A stretch of 8,866 nt of DNA from Candidatus Pelagibacter sp. (GTDB lineage: Bacteria > Pseudomonadota > Alphaproteobacteria > Pelagibacterales > Pelagibacteraceae): the NCBI GenBank assembly GCA_016777545.1, contig JADHRH010000033.1:1-8866 (forward strand), given 5' to 3'. The position numbers were made by a program, and so were the translations under genes. Below the pieces are notes generated by a model. It was not told the origin of the DNA, searched no databases, and saw nothing but the letters and a program-made list of their open reading frames with translations. Below are positions 1 through 4,885 of this stretch, piece after piece. The number at the start of each line of letters is the position of its first letter. Position 1 is the first letter of the stretch.

Positions 1-2
1 TC

Positions 3-76
3 TGGTGCCCCCACCAAGAATCGAACTTGAAATTTATCCTTACCATGGACATGTTATGCCATTTAACTATAGGGGC
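3..76 (-). tRNA. tRNA-Thr (anticodon GGT)
   Basis: Read on the minus strand this folds into a full cloverleaf that decodes ACC/ACU threonine codons. The acceptor stem GCCCCTA pairs with TGGGGGC, followed by discriminator A and an encoded CCA (plus-strand 3-5). The D arm is GTTA/TAAC. The anticodon stem is TGTCC/GGATA with loop ATGGTAA, giving anticodon GGT. The T arm is TCAAG/CTTGG with loop TTCGATT. The gene is complete. It is divergent from the operon starting at 178 and the two share the 77-177 spacer, so its promoter must lie there, but I do not see a convincing minus-strand promoter. Confidence 0.95.
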
Positions 77-80
77 TAAT

Positions 81-109
81 TTGTTATTTTATTGAAGTAT
101 TTCTATAAT
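81..109 (+). promoter_or_regulatory. Candidate sigma-70 promoter for the dcd-murA-hisD-infA operon
   Basis: TTGTTA (81-86, four of six matches to TTGACA) is separated by exactly 17 nt from a perfect TATAAT (104-109), predicting a start near 116 and a leader of about 60 nt. A second perfect TATAAT at 147-152 would start nearer 159, leaving about 20 nt before the ATG at 178, but it has no recognisable -35 box. In such A/T-rich DNA chance matches are common; the 17-nt spacing is what favours the first. Confidence 0.45.
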
Positions 110-165
110 AAATCATTTTTTCAAAAAATTGCCTTAATTTTTTTCATATAATGATTTATACCTAC

Positions 166-170
166 GGAGG
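166..170 (+). promoter_or_regulatory. Ribosome binding site that sets the start at 178
   Basis: GGAGG lies 7 nt before the ATG at 178. It is one of the two clear Shine-Dalgarno sequences in the window and it falls inside the longer open frame that begins at 151. It therefore argues for initiation at 178 and against 151. Confidence 0.75.
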
Positions 171-177
171 AAATTTT

Positions 178-375
178 ATGGGCATTCATTACGATTATAA
201 ATCTACTAAAGGCAATAAGCTTATGGAGAAGCAGGCAAAGAGAGAAAAAAAGCTTGCTGAAAAAAAAGCAAAACGTGAAGCTAAAGAGGGACCAAAAGTT
301 CAAGAAGAACCAGAGAAAACTTTAGATGCATCAAAGCCTATCACTTTAGATTTTTTAACTAATCCAGACAAATAA
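178..375 (+). CDS. Small lysine/glutamate-rich protein, function unknown (65 aa)
   Basis: I do not recognise a named family. The 65-residue product has a short N-terminus (MGIHYDYKSTKG), then a highly charged segment at about 16-37 rich in K, E, A and R that should form one long amphipathic or single alpha helix. A proline/glutamate linker follows, and then a compact tail ending KPITLDFLTNPDK that looks more protein-like than the helix. There is no signal peptide or membrane segment. The start is set by GGAGG at 166-170; an in-frame ATG at 151 has no ribosome site. It is first in the operon, and its stop overlaps the next start by one base. Abundant lysine and a soluble helix could suit an RNA- or ribosome-associated role, but that is a guess. 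Confidence 0.75.
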   Translation: MGIHYDYKSTKGNKLMEKQAKREKKLAEKKAKREAKEGPKVQEEPEKTLDASKPITLDFLTNPDK

Positions 376-476
376 TGAATGATAAAGAAAAAAATGAGAA
401 GTTAAGTCTGGCTCTTAGAAAAAATTTAAAAAAAAGAAAAATTTTTCAAAAAAAAAATAAGAAGAAAAGTAAATAA
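375..476 (+). CDS. Basic microprotein (33 aa), translationally coupled, function unknown
   Basis: A 33-codon frame starts at ATG 375-377, overlapping the previous TAA by one base, and stops with TAA at 474-476, overlapping the dcd ATG by one base. It fills the gap between two genes exactly. The product starts with a charged stretch (MNDKEKNEK), then [13 protein letters not shown], then a lysine tail. The LRxNLxxRK core resembles a family of short basic alphaproteobacterial proteins I remember as (A)LRENLKRRKAQAR-like; this is recall, not a search. High positive charge suggests nucleic-acid or ribosome binding. The poly-A run means an A-rich spacer could look coding by chance, but double one-base coupling and the non-lysine core favour a real gene. 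Confidence 0.65.
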   Translation: MNDKEKNEKLSLALRKNLKKRKIFQKKNKKKSK

Positions 477-1033
477 TGTCAGTACTTTCTGATAAATCTA
501 TAAGGAAGTTAGCAGTTGAGCAGTCAATGATTTCTCCTTTTATAGATAAGCAAGTCAGGGATGGTAAAATTTCTTATGGACTTAGTTCATTTGGCTATGA
601 TGCAAGAGTAGGAGATGAATTTAAGATATTTCATAATGTTAATTCTTCTATCGTTGACCCTAAGGAGTTTAGTTCAGATAATTTTGTAACCAAAAAAAGC
701 TCTGATTATATTATCATTCCTCCTAATTCTTTCGCTCTTGGAACTACTATTGAAGTCTTTAAAATACCAAGAGATATTATGTGTATTGTTGTTGGTAAGA
801 GCACATATGCAAGAACAGGAATCATAGTTAATGTAACTCCAATTGAATCTGAGTTTTTTGGAACAGTTACTCTTGAGTTTTCTAATACCACACCGCTACC
901 TGCAAAAATTTATGCAAATGAAGGTGTTGCACAATTTTTATTTCTAAAAGGAGATCAGTCTCCTGAAACTTCATACGCTGACCGTAAAGGAAAATATATG
1001 GGTCAAACTGGAGTAACTTTACCAAAAGTATAA
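476..1033 (+). CDS. dcd: dCTP deaminase
   Basis: Converts dCTP to dUTP, the source of dUMP for thymidylate synthesis, in the cytoplasm; the family forms homotrimers. The 185-residue length is normal. The family core [15 protein letters not shown] (about 107-121) holds the Ser (109) and Arg (113) equivalent to the E. coli active-site residues, and TLEFSN (132-137) holds the catalytic Glu (134). The C-terminal part (DTSYADR-like [14 protein letters not shown], 166-179) is the nucleotide-closing tail. The overall sequence is close to the form I recall from Rickettsia, with the shorter loop between the Arg and the Glu than in E. coli. The start overlaps the upstream microprotein stop and no good ribosome site is seen, so coupled translation is likely. 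murA follows after 2 nt. Confidence 0.95.
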   Translation: MSVLSDKSIRKLAVEQSMISPFIDKQVRDGKISYGLSSFGYDARVGDEFKIFHNVNSSIVDPKEFSSDNFVTKKSSDYIIIPPNSFALGTTIEVFKIPRDIMCIVVGKSTYARTGIIVNVTPIESEFFGTVTLEFSNTTPLPAKIYANEGVAQFLFLKGDQSPETSYADRKGKYMGQTGVTLPKV

Positions 1034-1035
1034 TC

Positions 1036-2289
1036 ATGAAAAAATTGGAAGTCTTTGGGGCAGCAAAGCTCAAGGGACAAATTAGAATTTCAGGTTCTAA
1101 AAATGCATCCCTTCCTATTTTAGCTGCAACATTATTATCAAATAAAAAGATATCTTTAGCAAACCTCCCAAGGGTAAAAGATATTGAAACAATGATACTT
1201 TTATTAAAGTCATTAGGTTCAATTATTGAAGATAATAAAAAAGAATTGATTATCAAAAATACCAAGCAAACAAAAACTTTTGCAGCTTATAGTTTGGTTA
1301 AAACTATGAGAGCAGGAATATTAGTTTTAGGACCATTACTTGCTAAATTTGGTAAAGCAAAAGTTTCATTACCTGGCGGCTGTGCCATAGGGACAAGACC
1401 TGTTGATATTCATTTACAAGCTCTATCAAAACTTGGAGTTAAATATAAAATTATCCAAGGTTATGTGCATGCTAATGCACCCAAAGGATTAATAGGAGCA
1501 AATATAAAATTTCCTAAAGTTTCAGTTGGTGCTACAGAAAATTTAATTATAGCCGCATGTTTAGCTAAAGGAAAAACAACTTTATCAAATTGTGCGATTG
1601 AACCTGAGATTAAAGATTTAGTTAATTTTTTAATTAATATGGGGTGTAATATTAAGTGGACTGCAAAGAGAACGGTTAGAATTGAAGGAGTGAACAATCT
1701 TAAAGAATTAGATTACTCAGTAATGCCGGATAGAATAGAGGCTGGAACTTATTTAATAGCTGCAGCATTAACTGAAGGAAATTTGAAAATTACTGGAATT
1801 GATCCTAAGATAATAAGTACAGAAATTAATATCTTAAAAAAAGTAGGATCAAAAATTACTTTAAAAAAAAATGAAATCCTTATTCAAGGAAGTAAAAAGA
1901 TTAAAAATATAAATATTAAAACATCTCCTTATCCAGGGTTTCCAACAGATTTGCAGGCACAAATGATGGTATTATTATGTAAGGCTAATAAAAGATCTCA
2001 TATTAAAGAAGAAATATTTGAAAATAGGTTTATGCACGTTGCAGAGCTTAATAGAATGGGAGCTAAAATTTCTATTAATGGAAATCAAGCAAGCATAGAA
2101 GGAAATATCAAATTTGAAGCAGCAGAATTAATGGCCACAGATTTAAGAGCCTCTGTATCTTTAATTCTTGCAGCTCTTGCAGCTAAAGGAAAATCAGTAA
2201 TTAATAGAATATATCACCTTGATAGGGGCTATGAAGATATAGAGAAGAAATTAAAAAAAGTAGGGGCTAAAATTAAGAGAATTAATTAA
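1036..2289 (+). CDS. murA: UDP-N-acetylglucosamine 1-carboxyvinyltransferase (MurA)
   Basis: Transfers enolpyruvate from PEP to UDP-GlcNAc, the first committed step of peptidoglycan synthesis, in the cytoplasm. The 417-residue protein has the normal two-lobe EPSP-synthase-like length. Visible residues are K22-N23 in SGSKNA, the loop PGGCAIG with the PEP-reacting Cys at 116 (the cysteine form, so expected fosfomycin target), D305 in YPGFPTDLQAQ, and the late motif TDLRASVSLILAALAAKG. Nothing is truncated. It starts 2 nt after dcd and its TAA overlaps the ATG of the next gene, so it is part of the same operon. murA followed by a DUF2948 gene and hisD is a familiar alphaproteobacterial order. 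Confidence 0.97.
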   Translation: MKKLEVFGAAKLKGQIRISGSKNASLPILAATLLSNKKISLANLPRVKDIETMILLLKSLGSIIEDNKKELIIKNTKQTKTFAAYSLVKTMRAGILVLGPLLAKFGKAKVSLPGGCAIGTRPVDIHLQALSKLGVKYKIIQGYVHANAPKGLIGANIKFPKVSVGATENLIIAACLAKGKTTLSNCAIEPEIKDLVNFLINMGCNIKWTAKRTVRIEGVNNLKELDYSVMPDRIEAGTYLIAAALTEGNLKITGIDPKIISTEINILKKVGSKITLKKNEILIQGSKKIKNINIKTSPYPGFPTDLQAQMMVLLCKANKRSHIKEEIFENRFMHVAELNRMGAKISINGNQASIEGNIKFEAAELMATDLRASVSLILAALAAKGKSVINRIYHLDRGYEDIEKKLKKVGAKIKRIN

Positions 2290-2684
2290 TGGATAAAAAA
2301 TATTTATCAAAAATTATAGCTACAGATAATGAGGGATTACAAGTAATCTCAGCATGTTGCTCTGGAGCTGAAGTTAAAGTTAATGAAATTAAGTATCTTC
2401 AGAAAAACAAAGTTTTTCTATTATCATTAAAAAGATCTAAAGTAGAAACGGAAGAACAAGATAAAAAAATTACTAGTATTTGCAAATTTGAATTTGTAGA
2501 TAGAGTTAAATCTAAAAATATTAAACAAAACGACCCTGAGGAAAAATTAGAGTTAATTGGGATGGATTATTTAAAAAATAATGACAATTATGAGATAAAC
2601 TTAATGTTTACAAACAATGCATATATTACATTATCGACAGAAATAATTGAAGTAACTTTAGATGACCAAAACAAAGCTGATTAA
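2289..2684 (+). CDS. DUF2948-family protein, function unknown
   Basis: A 131-residue soluble protein without signal peptide or membrane segment. The N-terminal stretch with EGLQVISACCSG and AEVKVNEIKYL (about 15-37), followed by KNKVFLLSLKRS and, later, CKFEFVDRVKSKNI and NAYITLSTEIIEVTLDD, matches my memory of the DUF2948 pattern (LxVISAHLQDAxVKVGDLAYL ... RRFALVLNRF ... LRFxRVxxVRxRGI ... IRLDVExIEAxLxD). Position between murA and hisD is the usual place of this family in Alphaproteobacteria, which supports the call. It overlaps both neighbours by one base (TAATG). No biochemical role is known to me; conserved linkage to murA and hisD is the only hint. Confidence 0.85.
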   Translation: MDKKYLSKIIATDNEGLQVISACCSGAEVKVNEIKYLQKNKVFLLSLKRSKVETEEQDKKITSICKFEFVDRVKSKNIKQNDPEEKLELIGMDYLKNNDNYEINLMFTNNAYITLSTEIIEVTLDDQNKAD

Positions 2685-3970
2685 TGATTAAGATATTAGA
2701 TAGTAAAAATAAAAACTTTGACAAAACTTTAGACGCATTACTGTCTAAACGAAAAAATAAAGTCCAACTTAATTCAGTTTCAGTTATTAAAATTATTAAA
2801 GATGTTAAGAAAAATGGAGATAAAGCTATTTTAAAGTATGAAAAGAGATTTAATAAAAATAGTATTATTGCCCCAAGCATAAAACAAATTAATAGAGCTA
2901 TTCAGTCTTTAGATCCAAAAGTTAAAAAGGCAATCGATCTTGCTTATGATAGAATTTATAAATTCCATTCATTACAAAAATTTAAAAACATTTCTTATAC
3001 AGACAAACTAAAAAATAAATTAGAGTATAAATACGTACCTATTGAATCAGTTGCAATTTATGTACCTGGTTCAACAGCTTCATATCCTTCCAGTGTTTTA
3101 ATGAATGCAGTACCTGCAATTGTTGCTGGAGTGAAAAGACTAGTTATGGTTAATCCAGGTCAAAAAGGTAAACAAAATCCTGCGGTATTATATGCTGCTA
3201 AAAAATGTAAGATTAAAGAGATTTATTCAATTGGAGGACCATCTGCTATTGCAGCTGTTGCATATGGTACTAAGAAAATCAAAAAAGTTGACAAAATTGT
3301 TGGCCCTGGAAATTCTTATGTAGCTGCAGCAAAAAAAGAAGTATTTGGAGATGTTGGAATTGAAGGAATGATTGCAGGTCCTTCTGAAGTGACAATTGTT
3401 TGTGATAAGTTTTCAAATCCTGAATGGATAGCGAGCGATCTAATAGGTCAAGCAGAACACGATAACCTTGCTCAATGTATTTTAATTTCAAAAGACAAAT
3501 CAATTATTAAAAAAGTTAATTATGAAATTATCAATCAATTAAAAGAATTGCCTAGAGCAGTGATTGCAAAAAATAGTCTACTTAATAATGGAATTTTAAT
3601 TCATATGCCGTCTGACCAAAAAATTATTAACACAGTAAATAAAATTGCTCCTGAGCACTTAGAGCTTAATACTAAGAACTATAAAAAGGTAGTGAGTAAG
3701 ATTAAAAATGCAGGATCTATCTGTTTAGGAAAATATGCTGTAATGGCAATGACAGATTATAATGTTGGCTCTAACCATGTATTGCCAACCAATTCCTCAG
3801 CAAGATATTCAAGTGGAGTTAGTGTTAATGAATTTTATAAAAGAATTTCATATATAAACCTATCAAAAAAAGGGATTGAAACCCTTGGTCCATCAGTTAT
3901 AACACTTGCAAACTACGAGGGTTTAGTGGGACACGCTAAGTCGGTAGAAAAAAGAATTAGGAGAAAATAA
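2684..3970 (+). CDS. hisD: Histidinol dehydrogenase
   Basis: NAD- and zinc-dependent enzyme oxidising L-histidinol to L-histidine, the last two steps of histidine synthesis. The 428 residues match the family. Zinc ligands expected from E. coli HisD are visible: Q256 and H259 in IGQAEHD, D358 in [14 protein letters not shown], and H417 in [10 protein letters not shown]. The catalytic pair E324-H325 is in IAPEHLEL. The NAD site region contains [12 protein letters not shown] (206-217) and [10 protein letters not shown] (232-241). The usual YTPEA(L/I)GDY segment reads YAVMAMTDY here, a modest departure. It overlaps the DUF2948 gene by one base and is followed 2 nt later by infA. It is separated from hisG, hisZ and hisS, which lie in another operon in this window. 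Confidence 0.97.
   Translation: MIKILDSKNKNFDKTLDALLSKRKNKVQLNSVSVIKIIKDVKKNGDKAILKYEKRFNKNSIIAPSIKQINRAIQSLDPKVKKAIDLAYDRIYKFHSLQKFKNISYTDKLKNKLEYKYVPIESVAIYVPGSTASYPSSVLMNAVPAIVAGVKRLVMVNPGQKGKQNPAVLYAAKKCKIKEIYSIGGPSAIAAVAYGTKKIKKVDKIVGPGNSYVAAAKKEVFGDVGIEGMIAGPSEVTIVCDKFSNPEWIASDLIGQAEHDNLAQCILISKDKSIIKKVNYEIINQLKELPRAVIAKNSLLNNGILIHMPSDQKIINTVNKIAPEHLELNTKNYKKVVSKIKNAGSICLGKYAVMAMTDYNVGSNHVLPTNSSARYSSGVSVNEFYKRISYINLSKKGIETLGPSVITLANYEGLVGHAKSVEKRIRRK
3959..3963 (+). promoter_or_regulatory. Ribosome binding site deciding the infA TTG start
   Basis: AGGAG lies inside the last codons of hisD, 9 nt before the TTG at 3973. With the IF-1 N-terminal homology it supports initiation at TTG. The next ATG (3988) would be 24 nt away, too far for this site. 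Confidence 0.7.
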
Positions 3971-3972
3971 AT

Positions 3973-4188
3973 TTGTCAAAACAAGAAATGCTGTCGTTCT
4001 CAGGAATTGTTGAGGATTTATTACCAAATGCAATGTTTAGAGTAAAATTAGAAAACGGCCATATTGTTACAGCTCATGCTGCAGGCAAATTGCGTAAGAA
4101 CAGAATTAGAGTACTTCAAGGTGATAAGGTTCAAGTTGAAATGACACCTTACGATTTGACCAAAGGTCGTATCACTTTTAGAGGTTAA
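3973..4188 (+). CDS. infA: Translation initiation factor IF-1
   Basis: Binds the A site of the 30S subunit during initiation. The 71-residue protein is a single S1-like OB fold, full length for the family. Diagnostic stretches are [15 protein letters not shown] (16-30), [20 protein letters not shown] (34-53) and [15 protein letters not shown] at the end. The start is TTG: translated from there the N-terminus [11 protein letters not shown] aligns with the family's MAKEExIxxxG, whereas the ATG at 3988 would remove five conserved residues. An AGGAG is placed 9 nt upstream. It begins 2 nt after hisD and ends 5 nt before tRNA-Phe, so its mRNA 3' end is probably made by tRNA processing or by termination beyond the tRNA. 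Confidence 0.97.
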   Translation: MSKQEMLSFSGIVEDLLPNAMFRVKLENGHIVTAHAAGKLRKNRIRVLQGDKVQVEMTPYDLTKGRITFRG

Positions 4189-4193
4189 TAAGG

Positions 4194-4269
4194 GGCCCTG
4201 TAGCTCAGTTGGTAGAGCATCGGATTGAAAATCCGTGTGTCACTGGTTCGAGTCCAGTTGGGGCCACCA
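4194..4269 (+). tRNA. tRNA-Phe (anticodon GAA)
   Basis: Complete 76-nt cloverleaf decoding UUC/UUU. Acceptor GGCCCTG pairs with TGGGGCC, including two wobble pairs at positions 6-67 and 7-66, then discriminator A and encoded CCA. The D arm is GCTC/GAGC, the anticodon stem TCGGA/TCCGT with loop TTGAAAA, and the T arm ACTGG/CCAGT with loop TTCGAGT. The first anticodon-stem pair (27-43) is a T-T mismatch. It lies 5 nt after the infA stop in the same orientation, so it is probably transcribed with the operon and cut out by RNase P and 3' nucleases. Confidence 0.96.
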
Positions 4270-4289
4270 CCACCTCCCTTTAAAAATCC

Positions 4290-4330
4290 AAAAAATTATT
4301 GAAAAAATAAAAAAAATAAAATAATTTTTT
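4290..4330 (+). terminator. Weak candidate terminator: A/T inverted repeat after tRNA-Phe
   Basis: A perfect 11-bp inverted repeat, AAAAAATTATT (4290-4300) and AATAATTTTTT (4320-4330), flanks a 19-nt A-rich loop. The right arm ends in six T, so a transcript could fold into an A-U stem ending in a U tract at the end of the tRNA-Phe operon. It has no G-C pairs, so stability is low and chance is possible in this base composition. It also overlaps the likely csp promoter region. Confidence 0.3.
4299..4325 (+). promoter_or_regulatory. Weak candidate promoter for the csp gene
   Basis: TTGAAA (4299-4304, five of six matches) and AATAAT (4320-4325, five of six) are separated by 15 nt, shorter than optimal. 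A separate TATAAA at 4332-4337 is another possible -10 box, without a good -35. An independent promoter is expected because the csp gene is preceded by 88 nt of noncoding DNA and has its own terminator. Confidence 0.25.
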
Positions 4331-4357
4331 ATATAAATAATAAAAGGATAAGTAAAA

Positions 4358-4570
4358 ATGAGCACACTAAAAGGAACAGTAAAGTGGTTTAACGGTAAAA
4401 AAGGTTTTGGCTTTATTGAAAGAGAAGATAAAGAAAAAGATGCATTCGTTCACGCATCAGCAGTAAAAACTGCAGGTATGCGTTTTTTAAACGAAGGTGA
4501 TAAACTAGAATTTGAGATGGAGGATGGCCCGAAAGGCCCTTCAGCTGTAAATTTAAAAAAAATAGACTAG
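4358..4570 (+). CDS. Cold-shock domain protein (CspA family)
   Basis: A 70-residue single cold-shock domain, the usual size. It binds single-stranded RNA/DNA and typically melts mRNA structure as an RNA chaperone. GTVKWFN (6-12) begins the fold; RNP1 is KGFGFI (15-20) with the stacking aromatics F17 and F19; RNP2 is DAFVHAS (28-34), with Ala in place of the more usual Ile after Asp. The end, GPKGPSAVNLKKID, corresponds to the usual GPxAxNV strand. AAGGA at 4344-4348 lies 9 nt before the ATG. It stands alone between the tRNA-Phe operon and a strong terminator. The family often has members expressed constitutively in streamlined bacteria, so cold induction cannot be assumed. Confidence 0.96.
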   Translation: MSTLKGTVKWFNGKKGFGFIEREDKEKDAFVHASAVKTAGMRFLNEGDKLEFEMEDGPKGPSAVNLKKID

Positions 4571-4589
4571 TTCTTAAACTTCAAAAATC

Positions 4590-4633
4590 TAAAAGGGCGT
4601 TTAATCCTTAAAAATAAGGTTAACGTCCTTTTA
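4590..4633 (+). terminator. Rho-independent terminator of the csp gene
   Basis: Starting 19 nt after the csp stop, TAAAAGGGCGTT pairs with AACGTCCTTTTA (12 bp with one G-T). After small bulges the stem continues with AA/TT and CCTT/AAGG around the loop AAAAAT. The 3' arm ends in TTTT and is followed by TATATTTAG. It is the most stable hairpin in the noncoding DNA of the window and is correctly placed. Confidence 0.8.
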
Positions 4634-4660
4634 TATTTAGGTGTTGAAAATTATTCTTAA

Positions 4661-4689
4661 TTGTCTAAAAGACTGATCATGATTATAAA
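4661..4689 (+). promoter_or_regulatory. Candidate promoter between the csp terminator and tRNA-His
   Basis: TTGTCT (4661-4666, four of six) is followed after exactly 17 nt by TATAAA (4684-4689, five of six), predicting a transcript start near 4696. The DNA begins 28 nt beyond the csp terminator, so a new promoter is plausible. The -35 box overlaps a small hairpin-forming sequence GTCTAAAAGAC (4663-4673). Confidence 0.35.
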
Positions 4690-4695
4690 TATTAC

Positions 4696-4760
4696 ATACA
4701 GAGAGACTTCAAGAAGTACTCACAGACTTTGTTTCCATAGCCTTTAGGCTATTTATTTAT
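4696..4760 (+). ncRNA. Candidate small RNA or leader, unnamed
   Basis: This segment of about 65 nt lies between a plausible promoter (4661-4689) and a terminator-like hairpin (4737-4752). It contains a second possible stem, GAGACTT/AAGTACTC, with loop CAAG and one bulged A (about 4703-4721), then a single-stranded CACAGACTTTGTTTCC. I do not recognise a known RNA family. The alternative is that it is the 5' leader of the tRNA-His/hisS operon and the hairpin an attenuator. Both ends are predictions. Confidence 0.3.
4737..4760 (+). terminator. Terminator-like hairpin upstream of tRNA-His
   Basis: ATAGCC (4737-4742) and GGCTAT (4747-4752) form a perfect 6-bp stem with loop TTTA, followed directly by TTATTTAT. 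The stem has G-C pairs in otherwise A/T-only DNA and has the form of an intrinsic terminator. It lies 53 nt before tRNA-His and well after the csp terminator, so it must end another transcript or attenuate the histidine operon. Confidence 0.55.
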
Positions 4761-4786
4761 AATATAATTTTAAATCCACACAAAAA

Positions 4787-4795
4787 TAATATAAA
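4787..4795 (+). promoter_or_regulatory. Candidate -10 region for tRNA-His/hisS/hisZ/hisG
   Basis: Overlapping TAATAT (4787-4792) and TATAAA (4790-4795) lie 10-19 nt before the mature tRNA-His 5' end, the right distance for a promoter giving a very short tRNA leader. No -35 box is seen at 16-18 nt, so support is weak. Confidence 0.25.
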
Positions 4796-4805
4796 CACAA
4801 GGAAT

Positions 4806-4880
4806 GCCTGGGTGGTGTAACGGTTAGCACGAAAGTTTGTGGAACTTTAAGTTTGAGTTCGATTCTCAGCCCGGGTACCA
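4806..4880 (+). tRNA. tRNA-His (anticodon GTG), form without G-1 and with A73
   Basis: Complete cloverleaf reading CAC/CAU. Acceptor GCCTGGG pairs with CCCGGGT, including G1-T72 and T4-G69 wobbles, followed by discriminator A73 and encoded CCA (4878-4880). The D arm is GTGT/GCAC, the anticodon stem AAAGT/ACTTT with loop TTGTGGA, and the T arm TTGAG/CTCAG with loop TTCGATT. The base before G1 is T (4805), so the extra G-1 opposite C73, nearly universal in bacterial tRNA-His, is not encoded. This matches the atypical tRNA-His known from a large group of Alphaproteobacteria, which is charged by a divergent HisRS. hisS begins 5 nt downstream. Confidence 0.96.
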
Positions 4881-4885
4881 AAAAG

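Noticed and set aside
151..177. Nine-residue N-terminal extension of the 65-aa protein from ATG 151
   Set aside because: GGAGG at 166-170 lies inside the extension, 7 nt before ATG 178, and ATG 151 overlaps a TATAAT and has no ribosome site.
882..1265. 127-codon minus-strand open frame
   Set aside because: Opposite dcd and murA, both clearly coding; composition and position make it a reading-frame shadow.
1461..1697. 78-codon minus-strand open frame within murA
   Set aside because: Shadow of a conserved gene; no ribosome site or recognisable motif.
3988..3990. ATG 3988 as infA start
   Set aside because: It would remove the conserved IF-1 N-terminus and is badly spaced from the AGGAG at 3959-3963.
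4853..4885. hisS start at ATG 4853, adding 11 residues
   Set aside because: That ATG-like start lies inside the T arm/acceptor of tRNA-His, and the extra residues do not resemble a HisRS N-terminus.
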